From NCBI RefSeq assembly GCF_041146395.1, contig NC_090989.1:250408843-250472842 (forward strand): DNA of 64,000 bases, in the 5' to 3' direction. The stretch comes from Eulemur rufifrons (taxonomy: Eukaryota; Chordata; Mammalia; Primates; Lemuridae). The notes under the pieces are model-generated. The model was given only the letters and a program-made list of their open reading frames with translations. It had not been told where the DNA came from and did no database searches. A program made the translations under genes and the position numbers. Below are positions 23,637-35,202 of this stretch, in pieces. Within the stretch, counting starts at the first letter, position 1; each line of letters opens with the position of its first letter.

Positions 23637-23992
23637 GTGCCGTGCCCAGTTCCCCAAACACGCCTGCTCCCTGGCCCCACTGACCCTCTGGCACTTGCCT
23701 TCCCTTTGATTGGGAGGCTCTTTTCCCTGCTTGTTGTATGGCTAATTCCTATTCAGCCTTTAGGTCTCAGTTTTGATGCCACTTCTTCTAGGAAGAGTTC
23801 CCCGATTCCCTCCAGGCTGGGAACTTCCTGTTTACTTCCTGAGAACATCCCATACCTGCCTCATCCTAGTGCTTACCAGATGCATTATAACTGCCTATTC
23901 ACTTGTCTGTGAATGCCACAAGAGCATGAATTCCTGGGGGCAATACCCAGCACCTTGTAAGAGCTCTAGGGTTGTCATCTGAATAAATGATA
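23637..23992 (+). repeat. L2 LINE 3' fragment
   Basis: Consensus order is clear: 'gcacttgccttccctttgat', 'cctttaggtctcagttttga', 'tgccacttcttctaggaaga', then 'acaagagcatgaattcctgg', 'gcaatacccagcaccttgta' and a final 'aataaatgat'. About 350 bp of the L2 3' end is preserved. The overlapping 91- and 69-codon frames belong to this repeat. Confidence 0.82.
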
Positions 23993-24624
23993 ATTAAGGG
24001 CATGCTGTAAGTCCCGTTGGGATACCACAGGGATACACTTTCCTGGTAATTTCTCCAGTCTCGAATGCCCACAGCAATAAAGGGCTGCTTTTGAGAGGGC
24101 TGAGAGTGTGGAGGAACTCATGCAAACAACCAAGCACCTAGCACTGAACACACAGATGAAACTGAAAGGTCTCCTCACTGCAGAAACTCAGTCCAATGAA
24201 GGAGACTATTACGGACACGATAGCAAGGACAGATTGCTTCAGTACAAAGCTGGAATGGAGACAAACGTGAAAACCCAACTGGGTGAGCAATGCCTTACTT
24301 TGCTTACATACTAATATTACTGCTTAGAACATCTCACTAGACAAAAGTTTTGGGAGGAAATATCCATGAAAACTTTGATAGATATATTTGCAAGGTAATG
24401 GAGAGTCAACACAACTCTTTCATACATACCATTTTATTAATATTTCGTTTTAGTCAAGCATCCAATATTTTGGGGGTGCTTATTTATACCATACTATCAC
24501 CCAGTGTAAGGAAGGCTGGGAGAATTCAAAAATTACTGCCTTCAAGGAGCTTGGAGTCGAGTGGAGGAGATACAAGTAACCATAATTCAAGGCAGACAGG
24601 GAGAAACACCAGGTAAGTCAGGGT
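23993..24624. other. Unassigned sequence with one possible splice donor
   Basis: A plus-strand frame of 68 codons (24108-24314) has no recognisable domain. At 24520-24612, 'ctgccttcaaggagcttgga' resembles a common mammalian repeat that I cannot name, and a similar phrase occurs near 54210. The repeat-like stretch ends in accag followed by gtaagtcag at 24613, a good splice donor by sequence with no acceptor partner identified. Confidence 0.4.
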
Positions 24625-25012
24625 TGTTTCTGTTGTAAGATTCTCAACCTGGCTTAACTAAGTTTCCTTAACTAACAAAGGAAATATATTTCTCACATAA
24701 CTAAAATGCCCAGGGGTATCTTTAAAGCCCAGGTTTAGCTTTATCCAGGGGTTTGAAGAATTAATATCAGTTACTTCTCCAATCTCTTGGCTTTGTCTTG
24801 CACTGGGCTGGCGCCACTCTCAGGCTCTGTCACGGTGGCCACTCACAACTTCAGGCTCGTAGCTTCCAAGGTTCGATTGGACTTAAGGATAGAGCTTCTC
24901 TTCTCATACAAGTTTTAGTGAAAATCCAGGGCCTGACTGTCCCTGGCCTGAGTGATAATCACGTACCCTTCCATGAGCCACCCACTGAGCCAGGGGAATG
25001 GAATAGCTGATG
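24625..25012 (-). repeat. MLT1-like MaLR LTR, minus strand
   Basis: 'atttctcacataactaaaat' with 'tttagctttatccaggggtt', 'tctcaggctctgtcacggtg' and 'ggcctgagtgataatcacgt' follow the complement of an LTR whose plus-strand form is seen at about 35655-36040. Another minus copy lies at 54240-54870. The family is probably within MLT1 (ERVL-MaLR), but the subfamily is uncertain. Confidence 0.55.
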
Positions 25013-25059
25013 GTAACCCTAGGCCACGTTCCTCCCCACCCACCTCCACATGTGTGGGA

Positions 25060-25255
25060 TCAGGCCCACCCACCCTATACAGGCTGAATAGTCAAATGTC
25101 ATAAAAACAATCTGATCACATGCTTGAGGCCTCATCCTCACAACAGCTTTGTGTTTCCGCCCATTTGATAAATGAGAAAAGTGAGGCCAGCAAGAGCCAG
25201 CACAGGACTAGAATCTGCTCTTGTGATTCAGTCCTATGTTCCCTCCACCAGTGTT
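25060..25255 (-). repeat. MIR SINE fragment, minus strand
   Basis: 'cctcatcctcacaacagctt' and 'gataaatgagaaaagtgagg' are the complement of the MIR core ('cctcatctgtaaaat...ttgtgaggatt'). 'agcacaggactagaatctgc' is the complement of its head. No coding content. Confidence 0.72.
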
Positions 25256-25421
25256 TGTCGGGGCACTGTCGGAATTTGGAATGGGACAATTCTTCCATAT
25301 GCAGGACCATCCCAAGCCTCACAAACCCTTCCCAAATGGCTCTAAAACCAGTGACACCTACCCCAGTATTGTGACAACTGTTATAAAAATGCTGGCACAT
25401 GCTTTCAAAGATCCATTTAGG

Positions 25422-25767
25422 GGCCAGGCACAGTGGCTCACACCTGTAATCCTAGTACTCTGGGAGGCTGAGGTGGGCGGATTGTTTGAGCTCAGGAGTT
25501 CGAGACCAGCCTGAGCAAGAGCGAGACCCCATCTCCACTAAAAATAGAAAGAAATTATATGGACAGCTAAAAAAATATATAGAAAAATTAGCCGGGCATA
25601 GTGGCGCATGCCTGTAGTCCCAGCTACTCAGGAGGCTGAGGCAGAAGGATCGCTTGAGCCCAGGAGTTTGAGGTTGCTGTGAGCGAGGCTGATGCCACAG
25701 CACTCTAGCCAGGGCAACAGAGTGAGACTCTGCCACAAAACAAAACAAAACAAAACAAAAACAAAAC
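25422..25767 (+). mobile_element. Lemur-type Alu SINE with target duplication
   Basis: Starts ggccaggcacagtggctcac, has the lemur signature and linker, and ends in an (aaaac)n tail. Flanking copies are aaagatccatttagg (25407-25421) and aaaggtccacttagg (25768-25782), a 15-bp target duplication with two transitions. The two differences show that the site has had time to mutate since insertion. Confidence 0.93.
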
Positions 25768-25783
25768 AAAGGTCCACTTAGGG

Positions 25784-27664
25784 GGAAGCACCTCCCCTTT
25801 TTGAGAAAAACCATGTTACCACAAGAGGACCCTTTTATCAGGAGTTTCATACTTCTCAGCATTTAAATGTGTGCTGTAAACTTTGGCTTACAGATAGACT
25901 GAACTTTTGATGGGATATCCCCTAGAGATCATCTGGTCCACCACCTTGGCCAGGAGTTGTGGCCTGAAGGAGAAGGGATGAGTGAGGGTGGGAGGGAGGA
26001 AGATGGGCTGGGAAGGTGCTCCCGGAAGGTGAGTGCAAAGGGTTGGAGGTACTAGGTCTCATTGATGCTCCTCTTCTTCAGAAGTGAAACCCCAGAATTA
26101 ACACATTTTTTATAGTCGGGATTCAAGCCGTTTCTTAGGGAAGATGGGATTTGTCCTCCTTTACTTAAATAAGATAAGAAATTCCAAAATTGCGGGAGGC
26201 AGAGGGTTCAATTCTGGGCAATACTCCCTAAGAGAGATGGTGCCAAACTGATCTGCACTTTGGTGAAGCAAACAGTGTAGGTGGGACTTAAAACCAGCTC
26301 AGCACATGAAGAGCATTTCATGGAGCAGGCAAAGTCACGCCTGGGAAAATACTCAAAATGAGACAAGGAACTGGTCTTCTAACACACTGAAGACCATCAC
26401 CCAGGAGTAGACTTGGAATTACTCTGCATAGCCCAAATGAGCAGAGCCAGTTCCAGCAGGATCTGGAAACACCTGGACAATGAGAGAGATCTAATGACAA
26501 TGAGTTGTCTGGGAAAATAGTGAGTTTCCCACTGCTGGAGGCATCCAAGCACACACTAAGATGTTAGAGTGGGTTTGAAGCATAGACTCACAAACGTTCT
26601 AAAGTATCACAAAATGGATAAAGTTTAAGTGTTCCACACATTGCTAATAGAGAAAACAGGTTGTAAATTATGATCTCAATTATTATTAGAATAACTATAG
26701 GTTAAGACTGCTTCTTCCCCCACTCAAAAAAGCCTATCAAAGCATGAATGTGAGGGACGTTATTGTAGGATAATTTTGAATCTTCTCTAATCAACAAAGA
26801 AAAAAAGAAAATCTTTAACATACTTTCATAGTTTATTGATAATGCAATACCTTTGCTAAAACAATAAGTCATTTGGTTAAGAACTGCTGGCCTAAGGGGT
26901 TGTGCTACGTGAGCTCTAAGGTTTGCCCAACCAGAAGTCAAGTCTACGCCTAAAACTCCCTGGGCTCAACTGCCTGCAGCTGCTCAGTGCCCAGCCCCAG
27001 GAATTCCAGCAGCATGCTGGGTACTGCTGAGCTTCTGACCAGCCCATGGGCAATTAGGGGCTGCAGACATCCAAAGGTTAAAGTGAGATGGACACCACAC
27101 GTCATGCTAGCACTGCCTGGGGGAGTGGTGGCAAGCTTTACAAAGCAATTGGGACCTCACTGTGTCACTCCTTTGTCTGAAGTACCAACTGAGACAGCTG
27201 TCTTTGTAACGGGTTATCTCTGTCCAGTAGCTGAGCCCTGGGACAGAAATGACATTTGGCATGACCAGCCTCTAGTAACAAAGCCATTTTGAATCAGAAA
27301 TGCTAGCTAGGAGAGCGTGGGATGCCAGATCAGGAAGTACAGAGGCTGAAAAGCTCCGATCTCGCCTGGCAATGCTGTCAGAGGACTTCTCTGACGCTTT
27401 GATCGTCACAGCCGCTGCAGTGGAGCTAGCTGCTCAATGCATATTTTCATGACCATCAAGTCCCAATGATTGGAAATGTTGTTCAACTTCATACTACAGA
27501 GTTTGGTATGAATTCTAGATCACAGCTTAGGTTAAATTATAAAAATGGGTGTTTCCATGGGACACCAGAGACACTGTTTGAGTCAATGTATAGAAAGATG
27601 TGGAAAAGTGGGATTTGGTCTTTGTTAGAAGATCCTGAGTGGCTGGGTCTTATTCTTTTTCTTT
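25784..27664. other. Unassigned sequence, about 1.9 kb
   Basis: No gene or repeat family is recognised. 'cctagagatcatctggtcca' at about 25921 belongs to a short phrase common in ancient mammalian repeats (also at about 63328), but the rest is too decayed to assign. A 101-codon plus-strand frame (26987-27292) has no recognisable domain. Confidence 0.4.
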
Positions 27665-27682
27665 TAAAGAAATAAATGCATA

Positions 27683-27881
27683 TATATATAGTAATAACAT
27701 TCATTGGGTGTCAGGCAGATGGGAGAGGGGAGGAGGGGAGGAGGGAGTATATACATACACGTAATGGATGCGGTACGCACCGTCTGGGGGATGGACACGC
27801 ATGAAGCTCTGACGCGGGTGGGGCAAAGGCAATATATGTAACCTAAACATGTGTACCCCCATAATATGCTGAAATTTAAAA
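27683..27881 (+). mobile_element. Short recent L1 3' tail with perfect 17-bp target duplication
   Basis: The 199-bp insert ends 'gcaatatatgtaacctaaac' then 'atgtgtacccccataatatgctg' split across an A-rich tail. I recognise this as the 3' end of lemur L1. The 17-mer aaagaaataaatgcata stands at both 27666-27682 and 27882-27898 without a mismatch. The insert is therefore a severely 5'-truncated L1 copy made by target-primed reverse transcription. A perfect duplication and a clean tail indicate that it is young. Confidence 0.87.
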
Positions 27882-27898
27882 AAAGAAATAAATGCATA

Positions 27899-28569
27899 CT
27901 TTACTGCCACCAACACCCTTCCTTCATATCACCAAAGTCATTTTTTCTGCTATTCAGAATAAAGCAATATTGTTGCTGCTTAGTTGCAAGGGTTCATGGG
28001 AGCAAACATTCTTCTTCAGAGATCTATAGCTCTCTGGATGGTGCTACTCCACAACCTTGTTGCTATGGTTAGAGTATGCACTGCTTTTCTCTTTTTAACC
28101 TTGTGACGCAGCACCACGGTCACCAGCACTTATTGTGCTATTTGCGCTCATGCAAATTAAAGCAGAGGTGCTGCCCTCCTCTCATGGTGCTCACTGTAAA
28201 ACCGAGCGAAAGAACACTCACCCTCACGCATTCAAAAGTATCTATTGAGCACTAATATGTGCTTGCTTGGGATCTCAAGGTGTTTTTACTAGTCTGGTAG
28301 ACACTTAGTTTGCAGCTGAATTTGCTTCCTATTATTTGCCATATACTCCAAATAGACGCAGAAGCAGAGGCTCCATGAAACATACAAAAATGAAGGTGCT
28401 ATATCCCAAGATTCTATAGTGAATGCTTTGTCTTTTCTTCTGTCACCCTACACTCCTCCCTGGAATATATAAAATGCCCTTTATGCTTTTAATTAGCACC
28501 TACAGCCTACTTCATCAGTTCACACATCAGTGCTGAATTTCAGAACTATATGTCTAACTACTAAGCAGT
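27899..28569. other. Unassigned sequence
   Basis: No gene. At about 28228-28270 'aagtatctattgagcactaa' followed by 'tatgtgcttgcttgg' looks like the end of a decayed MIR or L2 tail in the minus sense. It is too short to annotate separately. Confidence 0.4.
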
Positions 28570-29446
28570 CGTCTGGCGAGAAATCAGATTCATGACATTC
28601 CCAAAGCAGAATTCATCATCTGCTAACCTCCACCCCTTACTTCCAACCCTCCCCACCCCTTCCCCCACCAACAAACCTGCTTCGCTCCACATGCGCCGGC
28701 CTTCGCTGGTGACACCACCATCTGGCCACTCAAAACACTGTTGTCCCTCTGGACTCCTTTTCTTCACCCTCCACATTAAATCAGACAACAAATCCTACTG
28801 ACTGAAGCCCCCAAAGAGTCCTCACAACTCTCTTTCCCTTCCACTCCACAGCCACCACTGAGGCTCAGCTCCTCTCACCTGGACTATTTCTCTGGGTGGT
28901 GTCTTTGCCTCTAGTTTAAAAACCTCCATGTGATCCTTCTAGAACACAAATCTGATCATGTTACCACCCACCACCCACCCCCCTTGCTTCAAGCTGTCCT
29001 CATCATTTATGGAATAAAATGCCGGGTCCTTAGAGAGCTCAGACCCTCCCCCTGTGTGAAACCTGTGCTTTAGGTTTACCTGTCTTTAGTAATCACGTTA
29101 GTAGGGTACAGTTTCTTGCTCCCATCTTTGATTTTATTTCCACATCCTGAAATCTTTCCCTACTTTGTCAATTCTTAGAATTCAAATAATTCTTATTTGT
29201 GCTTCAAAACCCATGGGCAGCCTCTTCCTGGTCACCTTTCCTGACCCTCCTGCTCCTTGTCATCTCTGCGTCTTATTCCTGAACCTCCCCTTGCTCTTGC
29301 CCCACTGTCAGCACTAGGGATCCCCATTAGGCTGTGAGCTTCCCGAGGGCAGGGATCACGTCTCATGTCCCTCTGCCTCCTCCACTCTGGGTACCATGCC
29401 TGTCACATGGGACAAGCAAGTGAGTCTTTGCAGGTATAAATAGATG
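28570..29446 (+). repeat. L2 LINE, longest copy in the window
   Basis: About 0.88 kb follows the L2 consensus: 'cttctagaacacaaatctga' then 'tcatgttaccacccaccac', 'cttcaagctgtcctcatcat', 'cctcttcctggtcacctttc', 'ctgtgagcttcccgagggca' and 'gtaccatgcctgtcacatgg'. It covers the C-terminal part of the L2 ORF region and the 3' UTR. Frames are broken throughout, so the 69- and 76-codon frames within it are chance. Confidence 0.82.
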
Positions 29447-29689
29447 TTCTCAACTGGACTCCAAAGGGGAGGGAGAGGGGAGAGGAGGAAGGGAGAGAGA
29501 GAGGCTTTAAAAAAAAATCAATAATTTTTCTAGTTCTTTAAAGGTGGAGTTTGGATTCACCTCTGAGGGCACATTGTTTCTCGTGTCTGGAAAACTTTAA
29601 TGATCTTTTATGCAAAGGTGAGGCTATAACCTCCAACTGCAGTAGAGAACTTCTAGAGACAATGTGGAGCTAAAGAAATAGGAAAGACA

Positions 29690-30030
29690 GGCTGGGCATG
29701 GTGGCTCACGCCTGTAATCCTAGTACTCTGGGAGGCCGAGGCAGGTGGATCACTCAAGGTCAGGAGTTCGAGACCAGCCTGAGCAAGAGTGAGACCTCGT
29801 CTCTACTAAAAATAGAAAGAAATTATCTGGCCAACTAAAAATATATATAGAAAAAATTAGCCGGGCATGGTGGCGCATGCCTGTAGTCCCTGCTACTTGG
29901 GAGGCTGAGGCAGGAGGATTGCTTGGGCCCAGGAGTTTGAGATTGCTGTGAGCTAGGCTGATGTCACGGCACTCTAGCGCAGGCAACAGAGCAAGACTCT
30001 GTCTCAAAAGAAAGAAAGAAAGAAAGAAAG
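29690..30030 (+). mobile_element. Lemur-type Alu SINE with target duplication
   Basis: Begins ggctgggcatggtggctcac, carries 'cctgagcaagagtgagac' and the long linker, and ends in (aaag)n. Flanks aaataggaaagaca (29676-29689) and aaatatgaaagaca (30031-30044) form a 14-bp target duplication with one mismatch. It lies head-to-head with the minus-strand Alu at 30586-30931. Confidence 0.93.
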
Positions 30031-30044
30031 AAATATGAAAGACA

Positions 30045-30585
30045 ATCTTTACTGATGACGCAGAGGCACCCCAGGGTTACCTTACTAGGGTGCTGGCTAT
30101 GGACTGAGGAGAGGAAATGGGGGGTTCCCCTGCGTGTCAGTGGGGTCTGGATCTGCGACAGGCAGGAACTTGGCAAGAGCTCTCCTGTCGTAAGGAGGCA
30201 ACACCACAGGCTGGTGGTGAGGGGAGCGAGAGCTAGGAGGGCGTCCCTGTGAAAGAGCAAGGTCAAGGACCCGAGAAGAGGCACACACAGTGTCCAGTTA
30301 TACAGTATCCCCACCTCTGTGTCATTCCCTCTGTTACCCCAGTAAAGCTTTATTAAATGTCACAGCCCTATCTTAGTTGAGATTTGGGGAATTAACACAG
30401 CAGCCAGTGTCCACTGTCACTGAATCAACACAAAGACCACAAAATAATCTAACACGGAGGAAGAGTTCATTAAGCACCAGGCAAAGGAGAATTCAGTTCC
30501 TTAAGAAAAGTCAGCAAGTCTTCCCCAAACCGAAAGCGAAATGGCTAGAAATAATATGCAAAAGGGGAAGTTTTGTCCAGATTTC
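30045..30585. other. Unassigned spacer between two inverted Alus
   Basis: Contains no recognised repeat or gene. Opposed 65- and 63-codon frames at 30055-30288 are chance. AATAAAG-type or poly(A)-signal-like sequence is not prominent. Confidence 0.4.
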
Positions 30586-30931
30586 TTTTTTTTTTTTTTT
30601 TTTTTTTTTTTTGAGACAGAGTCTCACTCTGTTGCCCAGGCTAGAGTGAGTGCCGTGGCGTCAGCCTAGCTCACAGCAACCTCAAACTCCTGAGCTCAAG
30701 CGATCCTCCTGTCTCAGCCTCCCGAGTAGCTGGGACTACAGGCATGCGCCACCATGCCCGGCTAATTTTTTCTATATATATTTTTAGCTGTCCCTATAAT
30801 TTCTTTCTATTTTTAGTAGAGATGGGGTCTCGCTCTTGCTCAGGCTGGTCTCGAACTCCTGAGCTCAAACGATCCGCCCACCTCGGCCTCCCAGAGTGCT
30901 AGGATTACAGGCGTGAGCCACCGCGCCCGGC
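30586..30931 (-). mobile_element. Lemur-type Alu SINE, minus strand, with target duplication
   Basis: A run of about 27 T leads into tgagacagagtctcactctg and ends in ccaccgcgcccggc. The linker complement 'tatatatttttagctgtccc' marks the lemur type. Flanking ccagatttc copies (30577-30585 and 30932-30940) form the target duplication. Apart from about five substitutions it reads the same as the copy at 45342-45680. Confidence 0.94.
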
Positions 30932-30940
30932 CCAGATTTC

Positions 30941-32739
30941 TGATTTGTTCAAAAGTGGACTGAAAGTCTCTCTTGAGTTTGGTTACTTTTTTGGTTTTGA
31001 CTCATTGAGGCACAGGTGTGGTTCTCAAACAGGTTCAAATGGACTGCACGAAGCTCTAGAGGTCTCTGTGTCCCTCAGTGGGCAAATTTAAATGGGCATG
31101 CTGGAGGCTTGGGGAAATTTTTTTCTTTAATATCCCCTTAGGGGTAAAACAGTGCACAGGGCACTTACGAAAGCCTAAGTTTTGACACAGAAAGTTGCTA
31201 CACAGTTCGAGGCCAGATGTCAGGCCAAAGTGACAAGCAACAACCAGGGTGAATTTCAAAATGTGTAAGGTTTCCCGAGGGATTCCCAGGGCACCCTGGA
31301 GAGGCTATCGTGGTACAACACCAGTGGCTCGGGTGATGGCTATGTGGCTATTAAAGGAGAAAGACTCCTGAACCCAGAAAGTCTAGGGCTATCAGGAATA
31401 TGAGTGTCATCACCCCCAAAGTGAAATCACCTCTCAACTCAGTTCTTCTCTACAATGAGGATTATTAACTCTTACCTTCGTATCAGTTGAGCTCAAGGGA
31501 AAGCATCACATCAGAGTCAGAGGTGGGAAATTAGATCTATTCTACTTAAAGACAATAGCGCTCTGAGTTACACACCCAAACTCACAAGTGCTGACTTTGC
31601 AATATGAGGCTTCCACGATTTTTTTTTTTTTTTTTTTTGGGAAATCATTATCATTTCCTTTCTATGAAAAATTACCACTGAGTTACTGTTCTTTTTTTGT
31701 TTGTTTGTTTCCAGCACAATTGAAATTGTACATGGTAGGGAAGTTTTTAATTAGTCTATTCCAAGCAGGAACTGTGTGTGCTCACTGCAGTAGGAGCCTA
31801 ATAAATTACTTCATAATCTCAACTGGAGGCTTTGTGTCAGAAAATGCTCATTAGTTTGCACCAGCAGCCAGAGGCTTCTGTGAAAGGTCTTAGAAACATG
31901 CTACAGTAGGTGTAGATCGAGTTGCTTGGAGCAGAACTTCTGGGGCAGTGAAAACAAACAGGCCTGGGTGGTGGGGGAAGCCCAGGGGATCTGAGCTGCA
32001 GAGTCTGGGGACAAAGGAACTTTTGGAAATTCCATGCCAGCCCCTTCTGCCCACCCCACACTTTCCTGCTTATAATGCTCTTCTCCCACCCCAAAAAAGG
32101 GTTTTCAATTTTCAAAGCACTCTAGTGTCCTTTTTTTAAAGTGTGGAGAAATCAAATTCTTGGGAAGTACTTGTCACAGACTAGTAAGGAAATGTTTATC
32201 CTGTCCTATTTAGACGCACAAATAGAGACAGAGATGGATGAATGGATGAAGGATGGATACAGACATACAGATATATAAAATGGGAGGACAAAATGTTATT
32301 AGCCAAGCTGGTAAGAGAATTCCTCTCAGAGGGAACATGATATGTGATATGTTAGTAAGGACTAAGGACCCCCAAGGGCAGGGTCTAATGATAAAAGATG
32401 GTCTCTGAACTGCTTTCTAAGGAGAGACAGTCCTGCTGATGGCAGAGTTCTGTGAGTGTTTCGCCTCAGTGGTTTGATTGAGTTTGGATGACTGTTGAGG
32501 TAGAATTGTTCTGCAAAATAAAGGGTGAGAATTTGAAACTGGGAATGGAGGATTCAGAGAGAGAGAGGTATGAAGCAATCAAGTGAGGCGTTGCATGCAA
32601 GAAAGGAAAGATGGAAACACATATACCTTAGCAGAGAAGGAGAGCTGAGATGTCTAAGTGGGGGTTTGAAGTTATTTGTTGTAGGATGTACACGATAAAC
32701 TCCTCTTCCATCTGCCCTAGAAAACTGTTTCCCAGAAGC
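30941..32739. other. Unassigned sequence, about 1.8 kb
   Basis: Contains an 18-T run at 31619-31637 and a pyrimidine tract 'gtttgtttgtttccag' at 31696-31713 that looks like a splice acceptor but has no coding partner. The stretch at 31780-31830 could be a short decayed L2 tail. No gene is recognised, and opposed 62-92-codon frames near 31837-32139 are chance. Confidence 0.4.
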
Positions 32740-33065
32740 AGACCCTGAGACTAGGATTCACGAGCAAGGGGTTTATTAAGGAGTTGCTCCCAAGGGAGAC
32801 CAGTAAGGAAGTAGGGGAAATAAGGCAGAGAAGAAGAAAAAGTCAAGCAAAAGTTTGATCACAAGCAAAGTCCTTCAGCCGGATCCTGCAGGGAAACTCC
32901 GGAGTGTAAGTTACACCTGAGAGTTGTCCCAGCCAGAGGTAAGGGATCTGGGCTTCCAACTCCTGCACTGCCAGTCATTGGTCAAGGATGGTGGGGCAGG
33001 GGAGTGAATTCTCGAGCACTTCTGGCTCTCTGCTGTGGAGGAAAGTGGTTCCAATAGCCTGAGGG
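32740..33065. repeat. LTR-like fragment, family not assigned
   Basis: 'cagaagcagaccctgagact' then 'gagcaaggggtttattaagg' and 'gagttgctcccaagggagac' has the layout of an old LTR I have seen as 'gggaagtgctcccaggga'. The related layout at 17428-17640 supports a shared family. Name withheld because I cannot verify it. Confidence 0.4.
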
Positions 33066-33679
33066 CAGCCCTCCTAAGAGGAAGACCTGCAGGTGTCATG
33101 TGTGAGAAACAGCCAAAGGGGCAGGGGTGGAGGACAAGATGGTAAAAGGGGAGCTGAGATCTCATAAAGCATTAATACTGTCCACTCCAGAAACCTTTGA
33201 TAAACTCTGCACTTGCTCCCCAATGCTTGTGTATGAGTCAATTGTCCATGGTAACAAAAGAGACACTGACATATGCACCCAGGTCAAATCTGCAGGGAGT
33301 AAAGGCAGAGCCTCTGCTTGTAGGTGCAGAGAACGGAGAGCCCCTGAGTCCGTGTGCTTCTGGATCCAACCTCACAGTCACAGCCAAATACACTATGTAC
33401 ACCAGTAAAGCTAGACTGCTGATGCCATGCTGAAATGCAATCCCTGTTATCAAAATTTGATTTATATATGAGAGGCACATGTATTCCATCTCTGATCATT
33501 TCTGCTAATGAAACGCCCACACTCCTCACTGCACCTAACACAGACAGGCATCCCAGGCCCTCCAAAACCCATCTCTGCTGCTTGTTCCAGCTTTTTCTCA
33601 GCCAGACTCCTGCGATGTGTGACTCCTCATCCACAACCCACGCTATCTTGCCCAGGAGCCACCAACTGTCCTAAACTTT
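33066..33679. other. Unassigned sequence
   Basis: Short overlapping frames of 78-116 codons occur on both strands between 33127 and 33674. They overlap in several frames at once, so they reflect low stop density. At 33480-33670 the sequence is C-rich and faintly like an L2/CR1 fragment. Confidence 0.4.
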
Positions 33680-33905
33680 GACATGCACCAGACACTGGGC
33701 TAATGTGGGTTTTGGGTGTCACTTAACCCTAAACAATAACTCCATGCCTTATCAGGTGCTAGTTTCTTTATTTCACAGGTGAGAAAACTGCAGTTTGATG
33801 AAGAAAAGTCCAAGTTCTCTAAATGAGTAAGGGGTGGAGCCGGCATGTGGACCCAGGACTGAGGGACTAAGGAGTTGGTACTTTTACTGCTGTGCTGCTC
33901 TGCGT
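33680..33905 (-). repeat. MIR SINE, minus strand
   Basis: 'catgcaccagacactgggct' (tail), 'tttatttcacaggtgagaaa' with 'actgcagtttgatgaag' (core complement), 'ggtggagccggcatgtggac' and 'ccaggactgagg' (head complement) are in order. The element is typical in length. Confidence 0.75.
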
Positions 33906-34240
33906 CCAAGGACACTGTCCCCTCCTTCTAAAGCCCCTTTCCCATTTCAGAATGTCAATACCCTGCCATCTTCCAAGGCCCATTCAGATGCCAGAGCCTC
34001 CACAAAACCTTTTAAATTAGGTAGAACTCTTACAGGAAAGGGATAAAAATTCAATATGCAAAAAATAAAAATTATTACTTCCAGTGGTTAGGAAGAATGC
34101 TGGGGTGGCCTACATGTTCAAAGGGATTGCTACAGGAACCAGGGCCTAAAACGGGGGCCAATACAGCTAGAATTCTCTCTCTACCTCTATCTTTTATTTT
34201 ATACCTCCTCTCCCACCCAATAATCTCAGAAGTATGATAT

Positions 34241-34260
34241 CTCTCTCACTCTCTCTCTCT
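34241..34260. repeat. CT-rich microsatellite
   Basis: Twenty bases of CT repeats with a single interruption. Confidence 0.85.
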
Positions 34261-34502
34261 TATTGTTCATTTATCAACCCAGGAAAGGCTCTGATCAGTC
34301 CTATTTGGGTCATGGGCTTACTTTACCCCTGCCCTAACCACAGAGTCCAAGGAATGGAGTATCATAATTGGTCATACCAAGGAGACTGGATTGTTGCATG
34401 AAGCGGGCAGAAGAAAAACATTCCGGGCTGTTCACAGCACTAGCTGCCACAGTTCATCACACTGCCTATGAAGATCCAGACAGAATCACTCTGTTCCAGT
34501 TT

Positions 34503-34990
34503 CTCTGGCATAAAACACTCATTTATTATGTTCACAGATTCTGTGGGTCAAGAATATGGATGGGACACAGCAGGGACGGCTTATCTCTGCTCCATAGTGT
34601 CTGGGGCCTGAGATGAAAGACTCTAAAGCCAGGCTGGATTCATCTGAAGGTTCATGGCTTCACATCTGGCAGCTGATACTGGCTATTGGCTTGGGATCTC
34701 GGTTCATTTCCACATGGGCCTCTCCATGTGGTCTCTCTGTGTGAGATGGTTTGGGCTTTCTCATCGCAAAGTTGCTAGCTTCCAAAGCTGGAGAGAGAGA
34801 GGAGAGAGAGAGAGAGAGAGCACGAGCGCAAGAACATGCCAAGTGGGAACTGTATTTTCTAACTAGCTTTAAAAGTTCTGCTGCATTCAATTTGTTGAAG
34901 CCTCATGAACCTGCCCAGGTTCAAGGGGAGAGGAAATAGACTTCACCCCTTGATGATCAGTGACAAAGCTTTGGAAGAGAAGGTGGAATC
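34503..34990 (-). mobile_element. MLT1-type MaLR LTR, minus strand
   Basis: 'ctcatttattatgttcacag' followed by 'attctgtgggtcaagaata' is the complement of the MLT1 end seen intact at 16856-17387. It continues with 'gtctggggcctgagatgaaa', 'cctctccatgtggtctctct' and 'ggttcaaggggagaggaaat'. The terminal bases ('gttatctattgctgcataac' in consensus) are missing. A GA microsatellite interrupts it at 34791-34820. Confidence 0.72.
34791..34820. repeat. (GA)n microsatellite inside an LTR
   Basis: Thirty bases of GA repeats with one extra G. It seems to have expanded from an 'agagagag' stretch in the LTR. Confidence 0.92.
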
Positions 34991-35089
34991 AAAATTATTG
35001 CTGTAGACATTTTTAGAAAATACAGACTGCCACTCATTTTTTTCCTGTGAATTCTCTTTATGTTTTTCATATCTTCCCTAAGTTATTGT

Positions 35090-35190
35090 GAGTGCTATGA
35101 GATATTCACCTTTGTATTTCTATGCACTCCCTTAAACAGGACCTTATATACCATAGGTCTTCCAAATATGTTGGTTGGCTAAATGTCTCT
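35090..35190 (+). repeat. L2 LINE 3' end fragment
   Basis: 'tttgtatttctatgcactcc' and 'aggtcttccaaatatgttgg' fit the L2 terminus ('tgtatccccagcgcctagcacagtgcctggcacatagtaggtgctcaataaatatttgttg'). It is highly decayed. Confidence 0.45.
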
Positions 35191-35202
35191 GACACAGCAG
35201 CA

